Assembly: GCA_027013225.1 (NCBI GenBank)
Contig: JALUXU010000024.1
Coordinates: 1 to 64,000 of the forward strand
DNA length: 64,000 nucleotides
Source: Acidihalobacter sp.
Lineage (GTDB): Bacteria > Pseudomonadota > Gammaproteobacteria > DSM-5130 > Acidihalobacteraceae
Direction of reading: 5' to 3'
Position 1 is the first letter of the stretch. Every line of letters starts with the position of its first letter. Positions 7,705 through 17,241 of the stretch are shown piece after piece. The position numbers were made by a program, and so were the translations under genes. The notes beneath the pieces are model-generated. The model saw only the letters and a program-made list of their open reading frames with translations, did not search any database and had not been told where the DNA came from.

Positions 7705-9240
7705 TTGGCCGATATTTTTCATGCGATATTTCTGGAGTTCTACCAGCCGCCCGGGCGGCTGCGCGATTTGATGGGGGCGGACCCTTCTCAGTTGCGCAGA
7801 ATTCTTCTGGCCTGTGAGCGGCTGGCCCGCCACGCACACAAATACTCGGATGTGGCGCGTTTGCAAGTGGCCTTTTCGCCGGTTTTGCTCGAGCAAATGC
7901 AAGATCCCGCCGTGATCGATGCATTTCGCAAGGAAGTGGATATTCCCACGCTGCTTGCTTCTATAGGCGAAAGCCGCGCGATCGAACTTGTTGGCAGCGG
8001 TTATCGGCATTCCGTGCTGGCATTGATTCCCGATCAAGACCGGCGAGCGCAATTGCAACGTGAACGAGATGTGTTGATGCGCACCTTCGGCCGCGCGCCG
8101 CGTGGTTATCGGCCGCCTGCGGACATTTTTACACCGGCGCTCATTTCGCTGTTGCGGGAGGCGGGGTTCGAGTATCTGATGTTGCCGGCCGATCAATTAG
8201 TGGATGCGACCGGTGGCGCGCCCGATCCCTGGCGTGCCTATCGTCTGTGCGCCGACGAAACCTGTCTCCCGGTCGTGCCTTTGGACAATGGCTTTTCGAG
8301 GGCTCAGGCCGAAGGACTCGAGGCCCCGTGGTTTGCAGATGCAGTGCGTGACGGGGTGGCGCTTGCCATGCCGTCCGCTAATGATTCTTACCTGCTCGCT
8401 ACCGGCTCGCCAGGGGATGAGGGCTGGTTTCTGAATGAAAACGACGCAGCAGGGTTCTTCGGCCGCTTCTTTTCGCCTTGCATGGAATTCTGCGAGGTTG
8501 GGCGTTATCCATTACAGCCTGTTTTCCTGTCTGCCTACTTGCGCTCTTTTCCGCCCGACATGGAGATATCACTAGCGCGACCCCAAGCGGCAGCGGAGTT
8601 GCTCGAGGCCGATCCTGCCTTGCAAACTATTCACGCCAGACTGGAAAAGCTCGCCCACTCCCTTGCCAAGGCGCAGTCGGCCGCCAACTCATCTTTCTGG
8701 GAAAAAGCGCGAGAATCCCTCTTACGGGCGGAAGACGGCGCCTTGCTGCTGGGCAATGTAACCGCACGCGCACAGGCCGCGCGTTTCCTCGACGAGGCAG
8801 AGGCATTTCTGGCCTCGCTCGAAGCGCCTGAAGACAAGGCTCTCTCAAGGAAAGGCGGAGCAGCTCAATCGGCGGCCGCAAAGGGAAGAAGAAAACCAAA
8901 AAAGACGTCCACTGCCCGCAAAACCACGCGCCAAGGTCAGTTATCGACCGCTTCAAAGGCAACGGAGGGTGCCGCCAAGCGGTCAAAAAGCAATGAAACA
9001 AAGGCGCCAGCTGTGGAGCAATCCGTGAAAAGCGCTGACAAGAAAGCCACGCGCGCCGCCCCAGTTTCTCCCGCTGGCGAAGAGAAAAAGCCCGCGGTGC
9101 GATCCCGCAAGGCCAAGCCGGCACGCGCCATGACGGCTGCCGGCGGATCACAATCCGCTACCAAGGCCAAATCCGTTTCCGCAAAGAAAACACCGCCAAC
9201 TTCAACGCAGGGAACAAAGCCTTCACGAAAAGAGTCATAG
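7705..9240 (+). CDS. GH57-like protein with long Lys/Ala-rich tail
   Basis: The first ~330 residues resemble the N-terminal half of glycoside hydrolase family 57. FHAIFLEFYQPPG matches the first strand, usually with a catalytic-pocket His-Gln-Pro. IELVGSGYRHSVL and GYRPPADIF match later motifs. From about residue 370 the protein changes to a long, low-complexity tail rich in Lys, Ala, Ser and Thr, much like histone H1 or PhaP/KAP-type tails. No ATG fits. The frame is open from 7594 with TTG codons at 7645 and 7705. I chose 7705 because GGAG lies nine bases before it and the fold starts there. It heads a glycogen gene string, and catalytic activity is unproven. Confidence 0.7.
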   Translation: MADIFHAIFLEFYQPPGRLRDLMGADPSQLRRILLACERLARHAHKYSDVARLQVAFSPVLLEQMQDPAVIDAFRKEVDIPTLLASIGESRAIELVGSGYRHSVLALIPDQDRRAQLQRERDVLMRTFGRAPRGYRPPADIFTPALISLLREAGFEYLMLPADQLVDATGGAPDPWRAYRLCADETCLPVVPLDNGFSRAQAEGLEAPWFADAVRDGVALAMPSANDSYLLATGSPGDEGWFLNENDAAGFFGRFFSPCMEFCEVGRYPLQPVFLSAYLRSFPPDMEISLARPQAAAELLEADPALQTIHARLEKLAHSLAKAQSAANSSFWEKARESLLRAEDGALLLGNVTARAQAARFLDEAEAFLASLEAPEDKALSRKGGAAQSAAAKGRRKPKKTSTARKTTRQGQLSTASKATEGAAKRSKSNETKAPAVEQSVKSADKKATRAAPVSPAGEEKKPAVRSRKAKPARAMTAAGGSQSATKAKSVSAKKTPPTSTQGTKPSRKES

Positions 9241-9261
9241 GAAGGCAATCAACCGCTCATT

Positions 9262-10290
9262 ATGAAAGAAGACACTGATACCATGAGAGGCATGCTGGAT
9301 AATATGAGCGAAGACGCCGGGCAGATGATGGGGCAGGAAGAACTCCAGCGTGTCGCCAAAGAATTGTCAGCCCGACCATTGCCCCAGTCGAGGGGGACAT
9401 GGCTGCAAGTCTTGCCGGTTGATCCCAGAACCTTGTATGCGTATTGGCATATTGACAGGCGCGATTGGCACGAGGGGCGTGATTCTTTGGGTTCAAACGC
9501 TGACCAGGCCGTGTTGGCGCTGAAATTCCGTGATAGCACGGGGACGGCAGCTTTCGATGTCATACTCGAAGAGCGATGTGGTAAACGCTACATCACTCTA
9601 TGGCACTCCGGTCGGGATTATCGCGTAGAACTCGGCTTTGCCGGCAAGCGGACATTCCAGGTCCTGGCTGCTTGCGAGAATGTCAGCACGCCTGGCGTCG
9701 AATCGACGCCGGAAGATGAGCATTTCCAGCTTGCCCCGGTGCTCGAATCCGCCCCCTCTGTGGCCGCCAGAGAATCTGCTTCTGCCTGGTTTGAGGAAGC
9801 CGCGCTGGAGAAGCTCGCGCCGCGCACTGAAGAGGAGGAAGTGGTGGATTTCCCCCTGTCCATGCACCGTGCACCGATTCGGGATGCGTTGACGTTTCTC
9901 GATCTCTCGGGAGGCGCTGCCTCTGAAATCTCGGCGCCAACAGCATCAGAAGGCAACGAAACACCCTCGCTTTGCAGGCCAGAGGCGAATGTCCCATCAG
10001 AAAATTTCCCGCAGATCGATGTGGACCAACTTGCCTTGTACAGTCATAACGCACGGCGATTCAGACAAGACGCAAACCGAGTGGATGAACTGCCGCCTCT
10101 TCCCGGAACTTTCCCAACATCGGCAATAGTCAATAACATACAGCCCATACCGATGCCGAGCGGAAACACTGCGGCTGCGTCCCCTCTGGCCGCAGGGAAA
10201 GAGCGCGCTTGTTTTTCCGCGCGTCTTGTAGACTTTTCTTCGAGCAGTGACAATTCTTCTGCTTGGCCGCATCGACGCATGTTGCGCTGA
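9262..10290 (+). CDS. DUF4912 domain-containing protein
   Basis: A 342-residue protein whose residues ~45-140 resemble DUF4912. The region TLYAYWHIDRRDW carries the aromatic Y-W-H signature, and ITLWHSGRDYRVELGF follows. The rest is acidic, Ser/Pro-rich and probably disordered. DUF4912 proteins often sit beside GH57 branching enzymes and glycogen synthase, as here, and may bind glucan or help scaffold the enzymes. That role is inferred. Start is ATG 9262, 21 bases after the previous stop; ATG 9283 is also possible. Its 3' end lies 26 bases before the branching-enzyme start. Confidence 0.75.
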   Translation: MKEDTDTMRGMLDNMSEDAGQMMGQEELQRVAKELSARPLPQSRGTWLQVLPVDPRTLYAYWHIDRRDWHEGRDSLGSNADQAVLALKFRDSTGTAAFDVILEERCGKRYITLWHSGRDYRVELGFAGKRTFQVLAACENVSTPGVESTPEDEHFQLAPVLESAPSVAARESASAWFEEAALEKLAPRTEEEEVVDFPLSMHRAPIRDALTFLDLSGGAASEISAPTASEGNETPSLCRPEANVPSENFPQIDVDQLALYSHNARRFRQDANRVDELPPLPGTFPTSAIVNNIQPIPMPSGNTAAASPLAAGKERACFSARLVDFSSSSDNSSAWPHRRMLR

Positions 10291-10316
10291 ACCTGGCCGG
10301 GAAATTGAGCAAAGGC

Positions 10317-11924
10317 ATGGAAAGCCAAAGATCCTTTTCCGCCATCGTGTTGCATGCGCATTTGCCCTATGTCAGGCATCCCGAACACCGGCGATTTAAT
10401 GAAGAGCTGTGGCTGTTCGAGGCGATCACCGAAACCTATCTGCCGCTGATCTCCATGCTGGAGAGGCTCGCCGAGGATGGCCTGCGCCACTGCCTGACGC
10501 TTTCGCTTTCTCCGACCCTGCTTACCATGCTCGAGGATCCCTTGCTCAAGGCCCGTTACCAAGAGCATTTGCAGCGATTGGGGGCGCTTGCGCGCGAGGA
10601 ATCACGGCGCTTACGAAAGGAAGCAGGCTTCGGGCCGGTGGCGCACTTTTATCGCGAGCGCATCGAGGCGATCCGCAAGCAATGGGAAGCGCATAACGGC
10701 GATTTGATCAGTGCCTTTTCGACCTTGCGCGCCCAAGGCGTGGCAGAGCTGATCACTTCCGCGGCGACCCATGCCTATCTGCCGTTGCTGCGCGCCGATC
10801 CAGCTTCGATTCGCGCCCAGCTTCAGTTGGGCGCACTGACTTTCAGGCGTTTTTTCGGCGTTCCAGCCGAAGGCGTGTGGCTGCCGGAATGCGGTTATTT
10901 TCCTGGCCTCGAAGATGAAATCGCCCGTGCAGGGTTTCGTTATTTCTTTGTCGACAGCCACGGCATTGAACAGGCGACTCCAAGACCTCGTGATGGGGTG
11001 ACGGCGCCGTTGGTGTGTGAGAATGGCGTTGCCGTCTTCGGCCGGGATCCTTTGAGTTCGCGTCTCGTCTGGAGTCGGGAGGAAGGATATCCTGGCGATC
11101 CGCTGTATCGCGATTTCTATCGTGACATCGGTTTTGAGCGCCCTCTCGATGCACTGCACCCTTTCCTGCTGGACGGTCAAAGCCGCATTCACACGGGGCT
11201 CAAGTATCACCGCATCACCGGCCCAGCTGACGACAAGCTGCCTTACCAGCCGGAAATCGCAGCCCGACGGGCTGAGCTGCACGCCGAAGATTTTCTTGCC
11301 CGCATCGCCCATGCCGCCCGTGAGGGGAAGGCGCGTGGCGACGGCTCGCCTTCGATCAGGGTGTCTTTGTACGATGCCGAATTGTTCGGCCACTGGTGGT
11401 TCGAAGGCCCGCTCTGGCTGGAAGCCGTGATTCGCCGCCAGATGCTGGAGCGCAAGGAGCCGGCGCTGGTGACGCCCTCGGTCTATCTGCAAGGTGTACG
11501 GCGTTTACAATGCGCAACACCGGCGGCTTCCAGTTGGGGAGATGGCGGGTACAATGCGTTTTGGCTCAATCCGGACACTGACTGGATGTATCCTCTACTC
11601 CATCAAGCAGGGCGGCAGATGCAAACGCTGGCCAAACGATTCGGCCAAGAGAAGCCGGATTCGCTGGCGGGGCGTGCCCTTCGCCAGGCGGGACGCTCCC
11701 TGTTGCTGGCGCAAGCTTCGGACTGGGCGTTTCTGCAAAGAACCGGGACGGCAGGGAGCTATGCCGATCGGCAGGTGCGGGCGCACCTGCAGCGCTTCGA
11801 TTATCTGCGCGCGTGCCTTGAAGATCAGGCGCTGGACGAACGCCGCCTGCAAGCGCTGGAGACGATGGATCACATTTTCCCGGAGTTCGATCCCGCGATC
11901 TTTGCGGAGCCGTCGCTTGCCTGA
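10317..11924 (+). CDS. 1,4-alpha-glucan branching enzyme, GH57 family (DUF1957 C-terminus)
   Basis: A cytoplasmic glucan branching enzyme of 535 residues, making alpha-1,6 branches in glycogen. The GH57 start AIVLHAHLPYVRHPE, the nucleophile region GVWLPECGY and the acid region SLYDAELFGHWWFEGP are all present and unbroken, followed by the helical DUF1957-type domain. ATG 10317 is chosen because an earlier frame at 10263 would overlap DUF4912 and adds residues unlike the family. It lies directly upstream of glgA, so the branching and elongating enzymes are made together. Confidence 0.9.
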   Translation: MESQRSFSAIVLHAHLPYVRHPEHRRFNEELWLFEAITETYLPLISMLERLAEDGLRHCLTLSLSPTLLTMLEDPLLKARYQEHLQRLGALAREESRRLRKEAGFGPVAHFYRERIEAIRKQWEAHNGDLISAFSTLRAQGVAELITSAATHAYLPLLRADPASIRAQLQLGALTFRRFFGVPAEGVWLPECGYFPGLEDEIARAGFRYFFVDSHGIEQATPRPRDGVTAPLVCENGVAVFGRDPLSSRLVWSREEGYPGDPLYRDFYRDIGFERPLDALHPFLLDGQSRIHTGLKYHRITGPADDKLPYQPEIAARRAELHAEDFLARIAHAAREGKARGDGSPSIRVSLYDAELFGHWWFEGPLWLEAVIRRQMLERKEPALVTPSVYLQGVRRLQCATPAASSWGDGGYNAFWLNPDTDWMYPLLHQAGRQMQTLAKRFGQEKPDSLAGRALRQAGRSLLLAQASDWAFLQRTGTAGSYADRQVRAHLQRFDYLRACLEDQALDERRLQALETMDHIFPEFDPAIFAEPSLA

Positions 11925-12022
11925 TTCAGGTGGATTGCCAGCGCCCCTCTATGCATGCTTTATCGCTGAGCGGATGAAACACACGGGTTAGGATCCCGGC
12001 GGTACCAAGGAGAAAGTTCAAG

Positions 12023-13486
12023 ATGTATATCGCAATGGTGGCATCAGAATGTGCGCCGGTAGCCAAGGTGGGTGGCCTGGCGGACGTCATCCATGGCCTG
12101 TCGCGCGAGTTGCAGCGGCGCGGCGAAGCGGTGGAGGTGTTTTTGCCCATGTACGATTGCATGAGCTACGACCGCATCGAAGGCCTGGAGCAATGCTGGG
12201 CCGATTTGTGGGTGCCCTATTACAGCGATGGCATTTTCTGCGATGTGTTTCGCGGTCGGGTGGACGGCATAAATGCCTGCTTCATCAAGCCGCGCTCGCG
12301 GGAAAATTTCTTCGACCGGGGCGCGTATTACGGCCAGGAAGACGATCCGGCCCGTTTCGCTTTTTATTCCCGCGCGGCGCTCGAATTCATGTACAAGAGC
12401 GGGCGCCGCCCGGATGTCATTCATTGCCACGATTGGCAAACGGGCCTTGTGCCGGTGGCGTTGTTCGAAATCTATCAGGCGCTCGGCATGGAGCGTACGC
12501 GCGTATGCTATACCCTCCACAATGTCCATCATCAAGGAATCACCGGCCCGCATATCCTGCATCAAAGCGGGCTGGGCATGCACTTGATGAGTCCTGAGAA
12601 ATTGGGTGACAACGAGCATCCGGGGGCGGTGAATCTGATGAAAGGAGGCATCGTCTATTCCAATTTCGTTACCACTGTCTCGCCGAGTTATGCTGACGAA
12701 ATCCGCTGGACACCGCTGGGCCATGGTCTGCAGTCTACGCTTAACACCCACGCGGCCAAGTTCGGCGGGGTATTGAACGGCGTCGACTACGGCACCTGGA
12801 ATCCGGAGATCGACCCGCAGTTGCCGTATCACTATACGCCAGCGGATCTTGCCGGTAAGTTCCGCGACCAGCAGGCGCTGCGCCAGCGCCTGTGGCTACA
12901 AAATCGGTTCAAACCCGTGGTTGCTGTCGTCAGCCGCCTCGATGCGCAAAAAGGGATCCATCTGATCAGTCATGCGCTGTTCTTCGCCCTGGCCAACCGC
13001 GCTCAGTTCGTGTTGCTGGGATCGGCTTCGGATGCCTCCATAGATGCGCATTTCCGCGCCCTCAAGGCACGTTTTAACGATCATCCGGATTGCCACCTGG
13101 AGCTTGGGTACGACGAAGAATTGTCGCATCTGATCTATGCCGGCGCGGACATGCTGGTCATTCCCAGCGCCTTCGAGCCTTGTGGTCTGACCCAGATCAT
13201 CGCCATGAAATACGGTACCGTTCCAGTCGTGCGCGCAACCGGTGGGCTGGCCGACACCGTGTTTGATGCCAATTACAGCGACAAGCCTTTCGAGCAGCGC
13301 ACCGGTTTTACTTTCAATGACTTCGATGAGGCCGGCCTCGAAAGTGCCCTGGGACGGGCCATCGGACTGTGGTACGACTATCCGCGCTATTTTTCCCAGT
13401 TGATGCGAAACAGCATGCACCAGGATTATTCATGGAAGCAGCCGGCTGACCATTATCTGAACATTTACCGCCATATTCTTTCCTAA
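12023..13486 (+). CDS. glgA: Glycogen synthase
   Basis: A GT5 glycogen synthase of 487 residues that elongates glycogen from a nucleotide-glucose donor. KVGGLADV (residues 15-22) is the donor-binding motif, and PSAFEPCGLTQIIAMKYGT carries the conserved Glu of the C-terminal Rossmann domain. A strong ribosome site, AAGGAGA, precedes ATG 12023. Its TAA shares one base with the next ATG (TAATG), so the P-type ATPase is translationally coupled to it, which is unusual for a metal or cation pump. Confidence 0.95.
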   Translation: MYIAMVASECAPVAKVGGLADVIHGLSRELQRRGEAVEVFLPMYDCMSYDRIEGLEQCWADLWVPYYSDGIFCDVFRGRVDGINACFIKPRSRENFFDRGAYYGQEDDPARFAFYSRAALEFMYKSGRRPDVIHCHDWQTGLVPVALFEIYQALGMERTRVCYTLHNVHHQGITGPHILHQSGLGMHLMSPEKLGDNEHPGAVNLMKGGIVYSNFVTTVSPSYADEIRWTPLGHGLQSTLNTHAAKFGGVLNGVDYGTWNPEIDPQLPYHYTPADLAGKFRDQQALRQRLWLQNRFKPVVAVVSRLDAQKGIHLISHALFFALANRAQFVLLGSASDASIDAHFRALKARFNDHPDCHLELGYDEELSHLIYAGADMLVIPSAFEPCGLTQIIAMKYGTVPVVRATGGLADTVFDANYSDKPFEQRTGFTFNDFDEAGLESALGRAIGLWYDYPRYFSQLMRNSMHQDYSWKQPADHYLNIYRHILS

Positions 13487-15777
13487 TGGCAACCCAATCC
13501 GGAAAAATCTCTGTGTCCGTACCCCCGCCGTGGGCGGCGGGCATCGAAGGATTGAATGCCGAACAGGCCGCCAAAGCCCGCACCCGAGGTGAAGTCAATG
13601 TGGCGCCAATGCAGACCAGCCGCAGCCTGGCCAGCATTGTGTATGCAAACGTATTCACCCGTTTCAATGCGATACTCACGGTGTTGCTAGGGTTCATACT
13701 CGCGCTCGGCTCGCCGGCTGATGCCTTGTTTGGCGTCGTGTTGGTCGTCAATACAGCCATAGGCATCATTCAAGAATGGCGCGCCAAGCGCACCCTCGAC
13801 CGTCTGTCCATCGTCGTGGTTTCCAAAGCGACGGTCATTCGTGACGGTCTTCTGGAAAAGATTGCCGCAAAGGACATTGTTAAGGGTGATGTCATCATCG
13901 TCGCCACCGGCGAACAAATCCCCACCGATGGCGAGGTGCTGGCCAGCGATGGTCTGGAGGTGGACGAATCTCTATTGACCGGTGAATCCGTGCCAGTGCA
14001 AAAAAACGTTGGTGCAAAGCTGCTCTCCGGAACTGTCGTCACTGCCGGCCAAGGCGCTTACCGAGCCACCCGGGTCGGTGAACAGGCATGGGCTGCGCGA
14101 GTGGCCAAGGAAGCGCGCACCTTCAAATTGAGCCGCTCGGAACTGCAGGCAGGCATCGATCGGATTTTGCAAGTCATCGGCTGGATCCTGGGGCCGGTCG
14201 CGGTGGTGCTGTTTATATCGCAGAGAGCGGTCTCGGGCACCTTTGCCGATGCAACGGTGGCCACGATTTCGGGCCTGGTGGGAATGATCCCCCAGGGACT
14301 GGTATTGCTCACCAGCGTAGCGTTCGCCGTAAGCGTCATTCGCTTGGGTCGGCGTAAGGCGTTGGTGCAGGAATTGCCCGCAGTGGAGGTGCTTGCGCGG
14401 GTCGATGCGCTGTGTTTCGACAAGACGGGCACCTTGACTACCGGCGAGCTGGTGCTGGAAAAAGTCGATGCGCTCGATGCCGGCCCGCTTGCCGAACAGG
14501 CGATCGGGGCATTCGTGCGTGCCTTCGGGCAAACCGAGGATCCCATGCTGAAGGCAATTGCAAAAGCCATTCCCGATCCGGGTTGGCAGATCGAGAAAAC
14601 CATCCCGTTTTCTCCCCAACGGCGATGGAGCGCGGCGTCTTTCGCCAAAAAAGGCGCATGGGTACTGGGTGCTCCGGAGGTGATCCTTCAGGCGGCTGGC
14701 AATCCGACGGCATGGGGCGAACGTGTCCATTCGCTGGCCAAGGCGGGTTACCGCGTCTTGCTGTTGGCGAAAACGAAAGACTTGGCGGATGATGTAGTTG
14801 GCAGGGGGCATCTGCAAGCCCAACCCTGCGCCCTCGTCTTGTTGACCGAGTCCTTGCGCGACGATGCCGCCCAGACCATCGCGTTTTTCCGCGAACAGGG
14901 CGTGGCGTTAAAGGTGATTTCGGGCGACAACCCATTGACCGTCGCTGCGGTGGCCCGAGCGGCGGGCATAGCCGGCGCCGATGCGCCCGTTGATGGCGGG
15001 GTTTTGCCGGACGATGAAGCCAAGCTCGCTTCTATGGTGGAGTCGCACGCGGTTTTTGGCCGCATTGGACCGCAACAGAAAAAGGCCATGGTCGTTGCCT
15101 TGCAAGAGCGCGGACACACGGTGGCCATGCTCGGAGATGGCGTCAACGACGTGCTGGCCATCAAACAGGCCGATCTCGGCTTGACGGTGGGAAGTGCTGC
15201 ACCGGCTTGCAAAGCGGTGGCCAAGATCGTACTCACCGATGGGCGTTTTGGCGTGCTGCCGCGCGTCGTTTCGGAGGGGCGCCGGGTGCTCGCCAACATC
15301 GAGCGCGTGGCGGTGTTGTTTCTCACTAAAACCACCTATGCGACCCTCATCAGCCTGGTAGTGGGCGTATTGTTCTGGCCGTTCCCGCTGCTTCCGCGGC
15401 AATTCAGCCTGATCGATGCCTTCACTATCGGCGTACCGGCTTTCTTATTGTCATTAGGACCCGCGCGCCAGCGATTCCGGCCGGGTTTTCTGCACCGCGC
15501 CCTGATTTTTTCGGTTCCGGCAGGTTGTCTCATCGCTCTTTGCGCATTGCTTGCGCTTGCATTTACCCGTGCCGGCCTGACGCTGGAGGAACAACGCAGT
15601 CTCGCCACGGCAATCATTTCCGTGCTGGGACTGATAGTGTTGATGCTCGTTTCCCGTCCGCTTCTTTCCTGGCGAGGCTGGTTGCCACTCTCCATGGCGG
15701 CGGTGATAGCAGCCGCGTTCGCTTGGCCGGTTTCTCGCACATTTCTCAATCTTTCCATTCCCTCATTGTTCCCGTAA
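13486..15777 (+). CDS. P-type cation ATPase, CtpE-like
   Basis: A 763-residue HAD-type P-ATPase. It shows the actuator loop TGES, the phosphorylation site DKTGTLT (Asp near residue 311) and the hinge GDGVND. Membrane segments flank these domains. The M4 motif reads MIPQGLVLLTS, where many P2 pumps have PEGL, and the sequence after it (RLGRRKALVQELPAVE) is like mycobacterial CtpE, a Ca2+ transporter. There is no N-terminal metal-binding CXXC domain, which argues against Cu or Cd. The ion is therefore unknown, with Ca2+ or another alkaline-earth ion the best guess. It overlaps glgA by one base. Confidence 0.82.
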   Translation: MATQSGKISVSVPPPWAAGIEGLNAEQAAKARTRGEVNVAPMQTSRSLASIVYANVFTRFNAILTVLLGFILALGSPADALFGVVLVVNTAIGIIQEWRAKRTLDRLSIVVVSKATVIRDGLLEKIAAKDIVKGDVIIVATGEQIPTDGEVLASDGLEVDESLLTGESVPVQKNVGAKLLSGTVVTAGQGAYRATRVGEQAWAARVAKEARTFKLSRSELQAGIDRILQVIGWILGPVAVVLFISQRAVSGTFADATVATISGLVGMIPQGLVLLTSVAFAVSVIRLGRRKALVQELPAVEVLARVDALCFDKTGTLTTGELVLEKVDALDAGPLAEQAIGAFVRAFGQTEDPMLKAIAKAIPDPGWQIEKTIPFSPQRRWSAASFAKKGAWVLGAPEVILQAAGNPTAWGERVHSLAKAGYRVLLLAKTKDLADDVVGRGHLQAQPCALVLLTESLRDDAAQTIAFFREQGVALKVISGDNPLTVAAVARAAGIAGADAPVDGGVLPDDEAKLASMVESHAVFGRIGPQQKKAMVVALQERGHTVAMLGDGVNDVLAIKQADLGLTVGSAAPACKAVAKIVLTDGRFGVLPRVVSEGRRVLANIERVAVLFLTKTTYATLISLVVGVLFWPFPLLPRQFSLIDAFTIGVPAFLLSLGPARQRFRPGFLHRALIFSVPAGCLIALCALLALAFTRAGLTLEEQRSLATAIISVLGLIVLMLVSRPLLSWRGWLPLSMAAVIAAAFAWPVSRTFLNLSIPSLFP

Positions 15778-15786
15778 ACAGATTGC

Positions 15787-17241
15787 ATGGACGAAATCGA
15801 ATCTTTCAGCCTCGACCCCGCTCCCGGAGAATGGGATGCCTTGCGCGAAAAAGGGCATCGCATGCTCGATGACATGTTTGACTATCTCGAACATCTACGC
15901 GAGCGTCCAGTGTGGCAGCCGCCGCCTACCGAGGTGTGCGCGCACTTCGCTGAGCCCTTGCCCGAATCAGGTGCGGAGCTAGAAGCCCTGCACGCTCGTT
16001 TTATGCAGGAAATCGTGCCCTATGCGGTAGGCAACGCACATCCGGCTTTCATGGGCTGGGTACACGGCGGTGGAACGCCTGTTGGCATGCTGGCCGAGAT
16101 GCTGGCCGCCGGACTCAACGCCAACCTGGGCGGGCGCAACCAGATGCCGGTCGAGGTGGAGCGGCAGATCGTACGCTGGATGCGGGCGCTGTTCTGTTTC
16201 CCGCAATCGGCCAATGGCGTATTCGTATCCGGCACCTCGACCGCGAATTTCGTCGCCTTGTTGGTCGCGCGCACCGCGCGCCTGGGCTGTGCGGTGCGCC
16301 GTCAGGGATTGGCCGGTCGCCGATTGCTGGCCTATGCCTCGGCGGGAGCGCATTCCAGCCTCGCGCGGGCGATGGATATGGCCGGTCTTGGCGGCGAGGC
16401 ATTGAGACGGATTCCGCTGGATAGCGAAGGCCGCATGAACGTGACCGCTTTGCATGCCGCGATTCGTGCTGATCGCGACTCTGGAGGCGAGCCTTTTTTC
16501 ATCGCCGCGACCGCCGGAAGCGTGGACACCGGCGCCATTGACCCCTTGCCAGAGATAGCCGCGATCGCCCGCAGCGAAGCGCTTTGGTTTCACGTCGATG
16601 GAGCCTTCGGTGCTCTGGCCAGGCTTTCGCCGTCCCTGGCAGCAAAGCTGGGGGGCATCGAACAGGCCGACTCGATCGCCTGTGATTTCCACAAGTGGCT
16701 GCATGTCCCCTACGACGCCGGCTTCGCCTTGCTGCGCGATGGCGATCAACAACTGGCCACCTTCAGTAACGAAGCGGACTATCTGGGGCGAGAAACGCGG
16801 GGGCTTGCCGGAGGTTCGCCATGGCCCTGCGATCTCGGCCCGGAATTGTCACGCGGTTTTCGGGCACTCAAAACCTGGTTTACGCTCAAAGCTTACGGCA
16901 CCGAGCGCCTCGCCCGCGTTATTGAAGGATGTTGCCGTCTGGCGTGTTATCTTGCCCAGCGGATCGAAGACGAAGACGAACTCGAATTACTGGCGCCGGT
17001 TGCGCTGAACATTGTCTGTTTCCGCTATCGCGCCGGCGAGGCGGCGGATGACATCAATCGCGACATAGTCATTGCCTTGCATGAAGCAGGTGTGGCGGCG
17101 CCATCCACGACCCGTCTGAACGGCAGGCTGGCGATTCGTTGCGCCATCGTCAATCACCGTACCAACCAGGGCGATATAGACACTCTGCTGGAAGGCGTGC
17201 TGGCGCAAGGGAGAAAATTGTCTGGAGACGCGCATGAATGA
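15787..17241 (+). CDS. PLP-dependent group II decarboxylase
   Basis: A 484-residue pyridoxal-phosphate enzyme of the aromatic/glutamate decarboxylase fold. HVDGAFGALA supplies the PLP-pyridine Asp, and DFHKWLHVPYD contains the Schiff-base Lys. The N-terminal motif HPAFMGWVHGGGTPVGMLAEML is typical of the aromatic-amino-acid group. The true substrate (Tyr, Phe, Trp, Asp or Glu) cannot be told. It starts nine bases after the ATPase, and its last eight bases overlap the ATP-grasp gene, so the two are very probably made together and work on the same product. Confidence 0.85.
   Translation: MDEIESFSLDPAPGEWDALREKGHRMLDDMFDYLEHLRERPVWQPPPTEVCAHFAEPLPESGAELEALHARFMQEIVPYAVGNAHPAFMGWVHGGGTPVGMLAEMLAAGLNANLGGRNQMPVEVERQIVRWMRALFCFPQSANGVFVSGTSTANFVALLVARTARLGCAVRRQGLAGRRLLAYASAGAHSSLARAMDMAGLGGEALRRIPLDSEGRMNVTALHAAIRADRDSGGEPFFIAATAGSVDTGAIDPLPEIAAIARSEALWFHVDGAFGALARLSPSLAAKLGGIEQADSIACDFHKWLHVPYDAGFALLRDGDQQLATFSNEADYLGRETRGLAGGSPWPCDLGPELSRGFRALKTWFTLKAYGTERLARVIEGCCRLACYLAQRIEDEDELELLAPVALNIVCFRYRAGEAADDINRDIVIALHEAGVAAPSTTRLNGRLAIRCAIVNHRTNQGDIDTLLEGVLAQGRKLSGDAHE

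Noticed and set aside
10611-11492. 293-residue minus-strand frame opposite the branching enzyme
   Set aside because: Shadow of a gene with clear GH57 motifs; no domain of its own.
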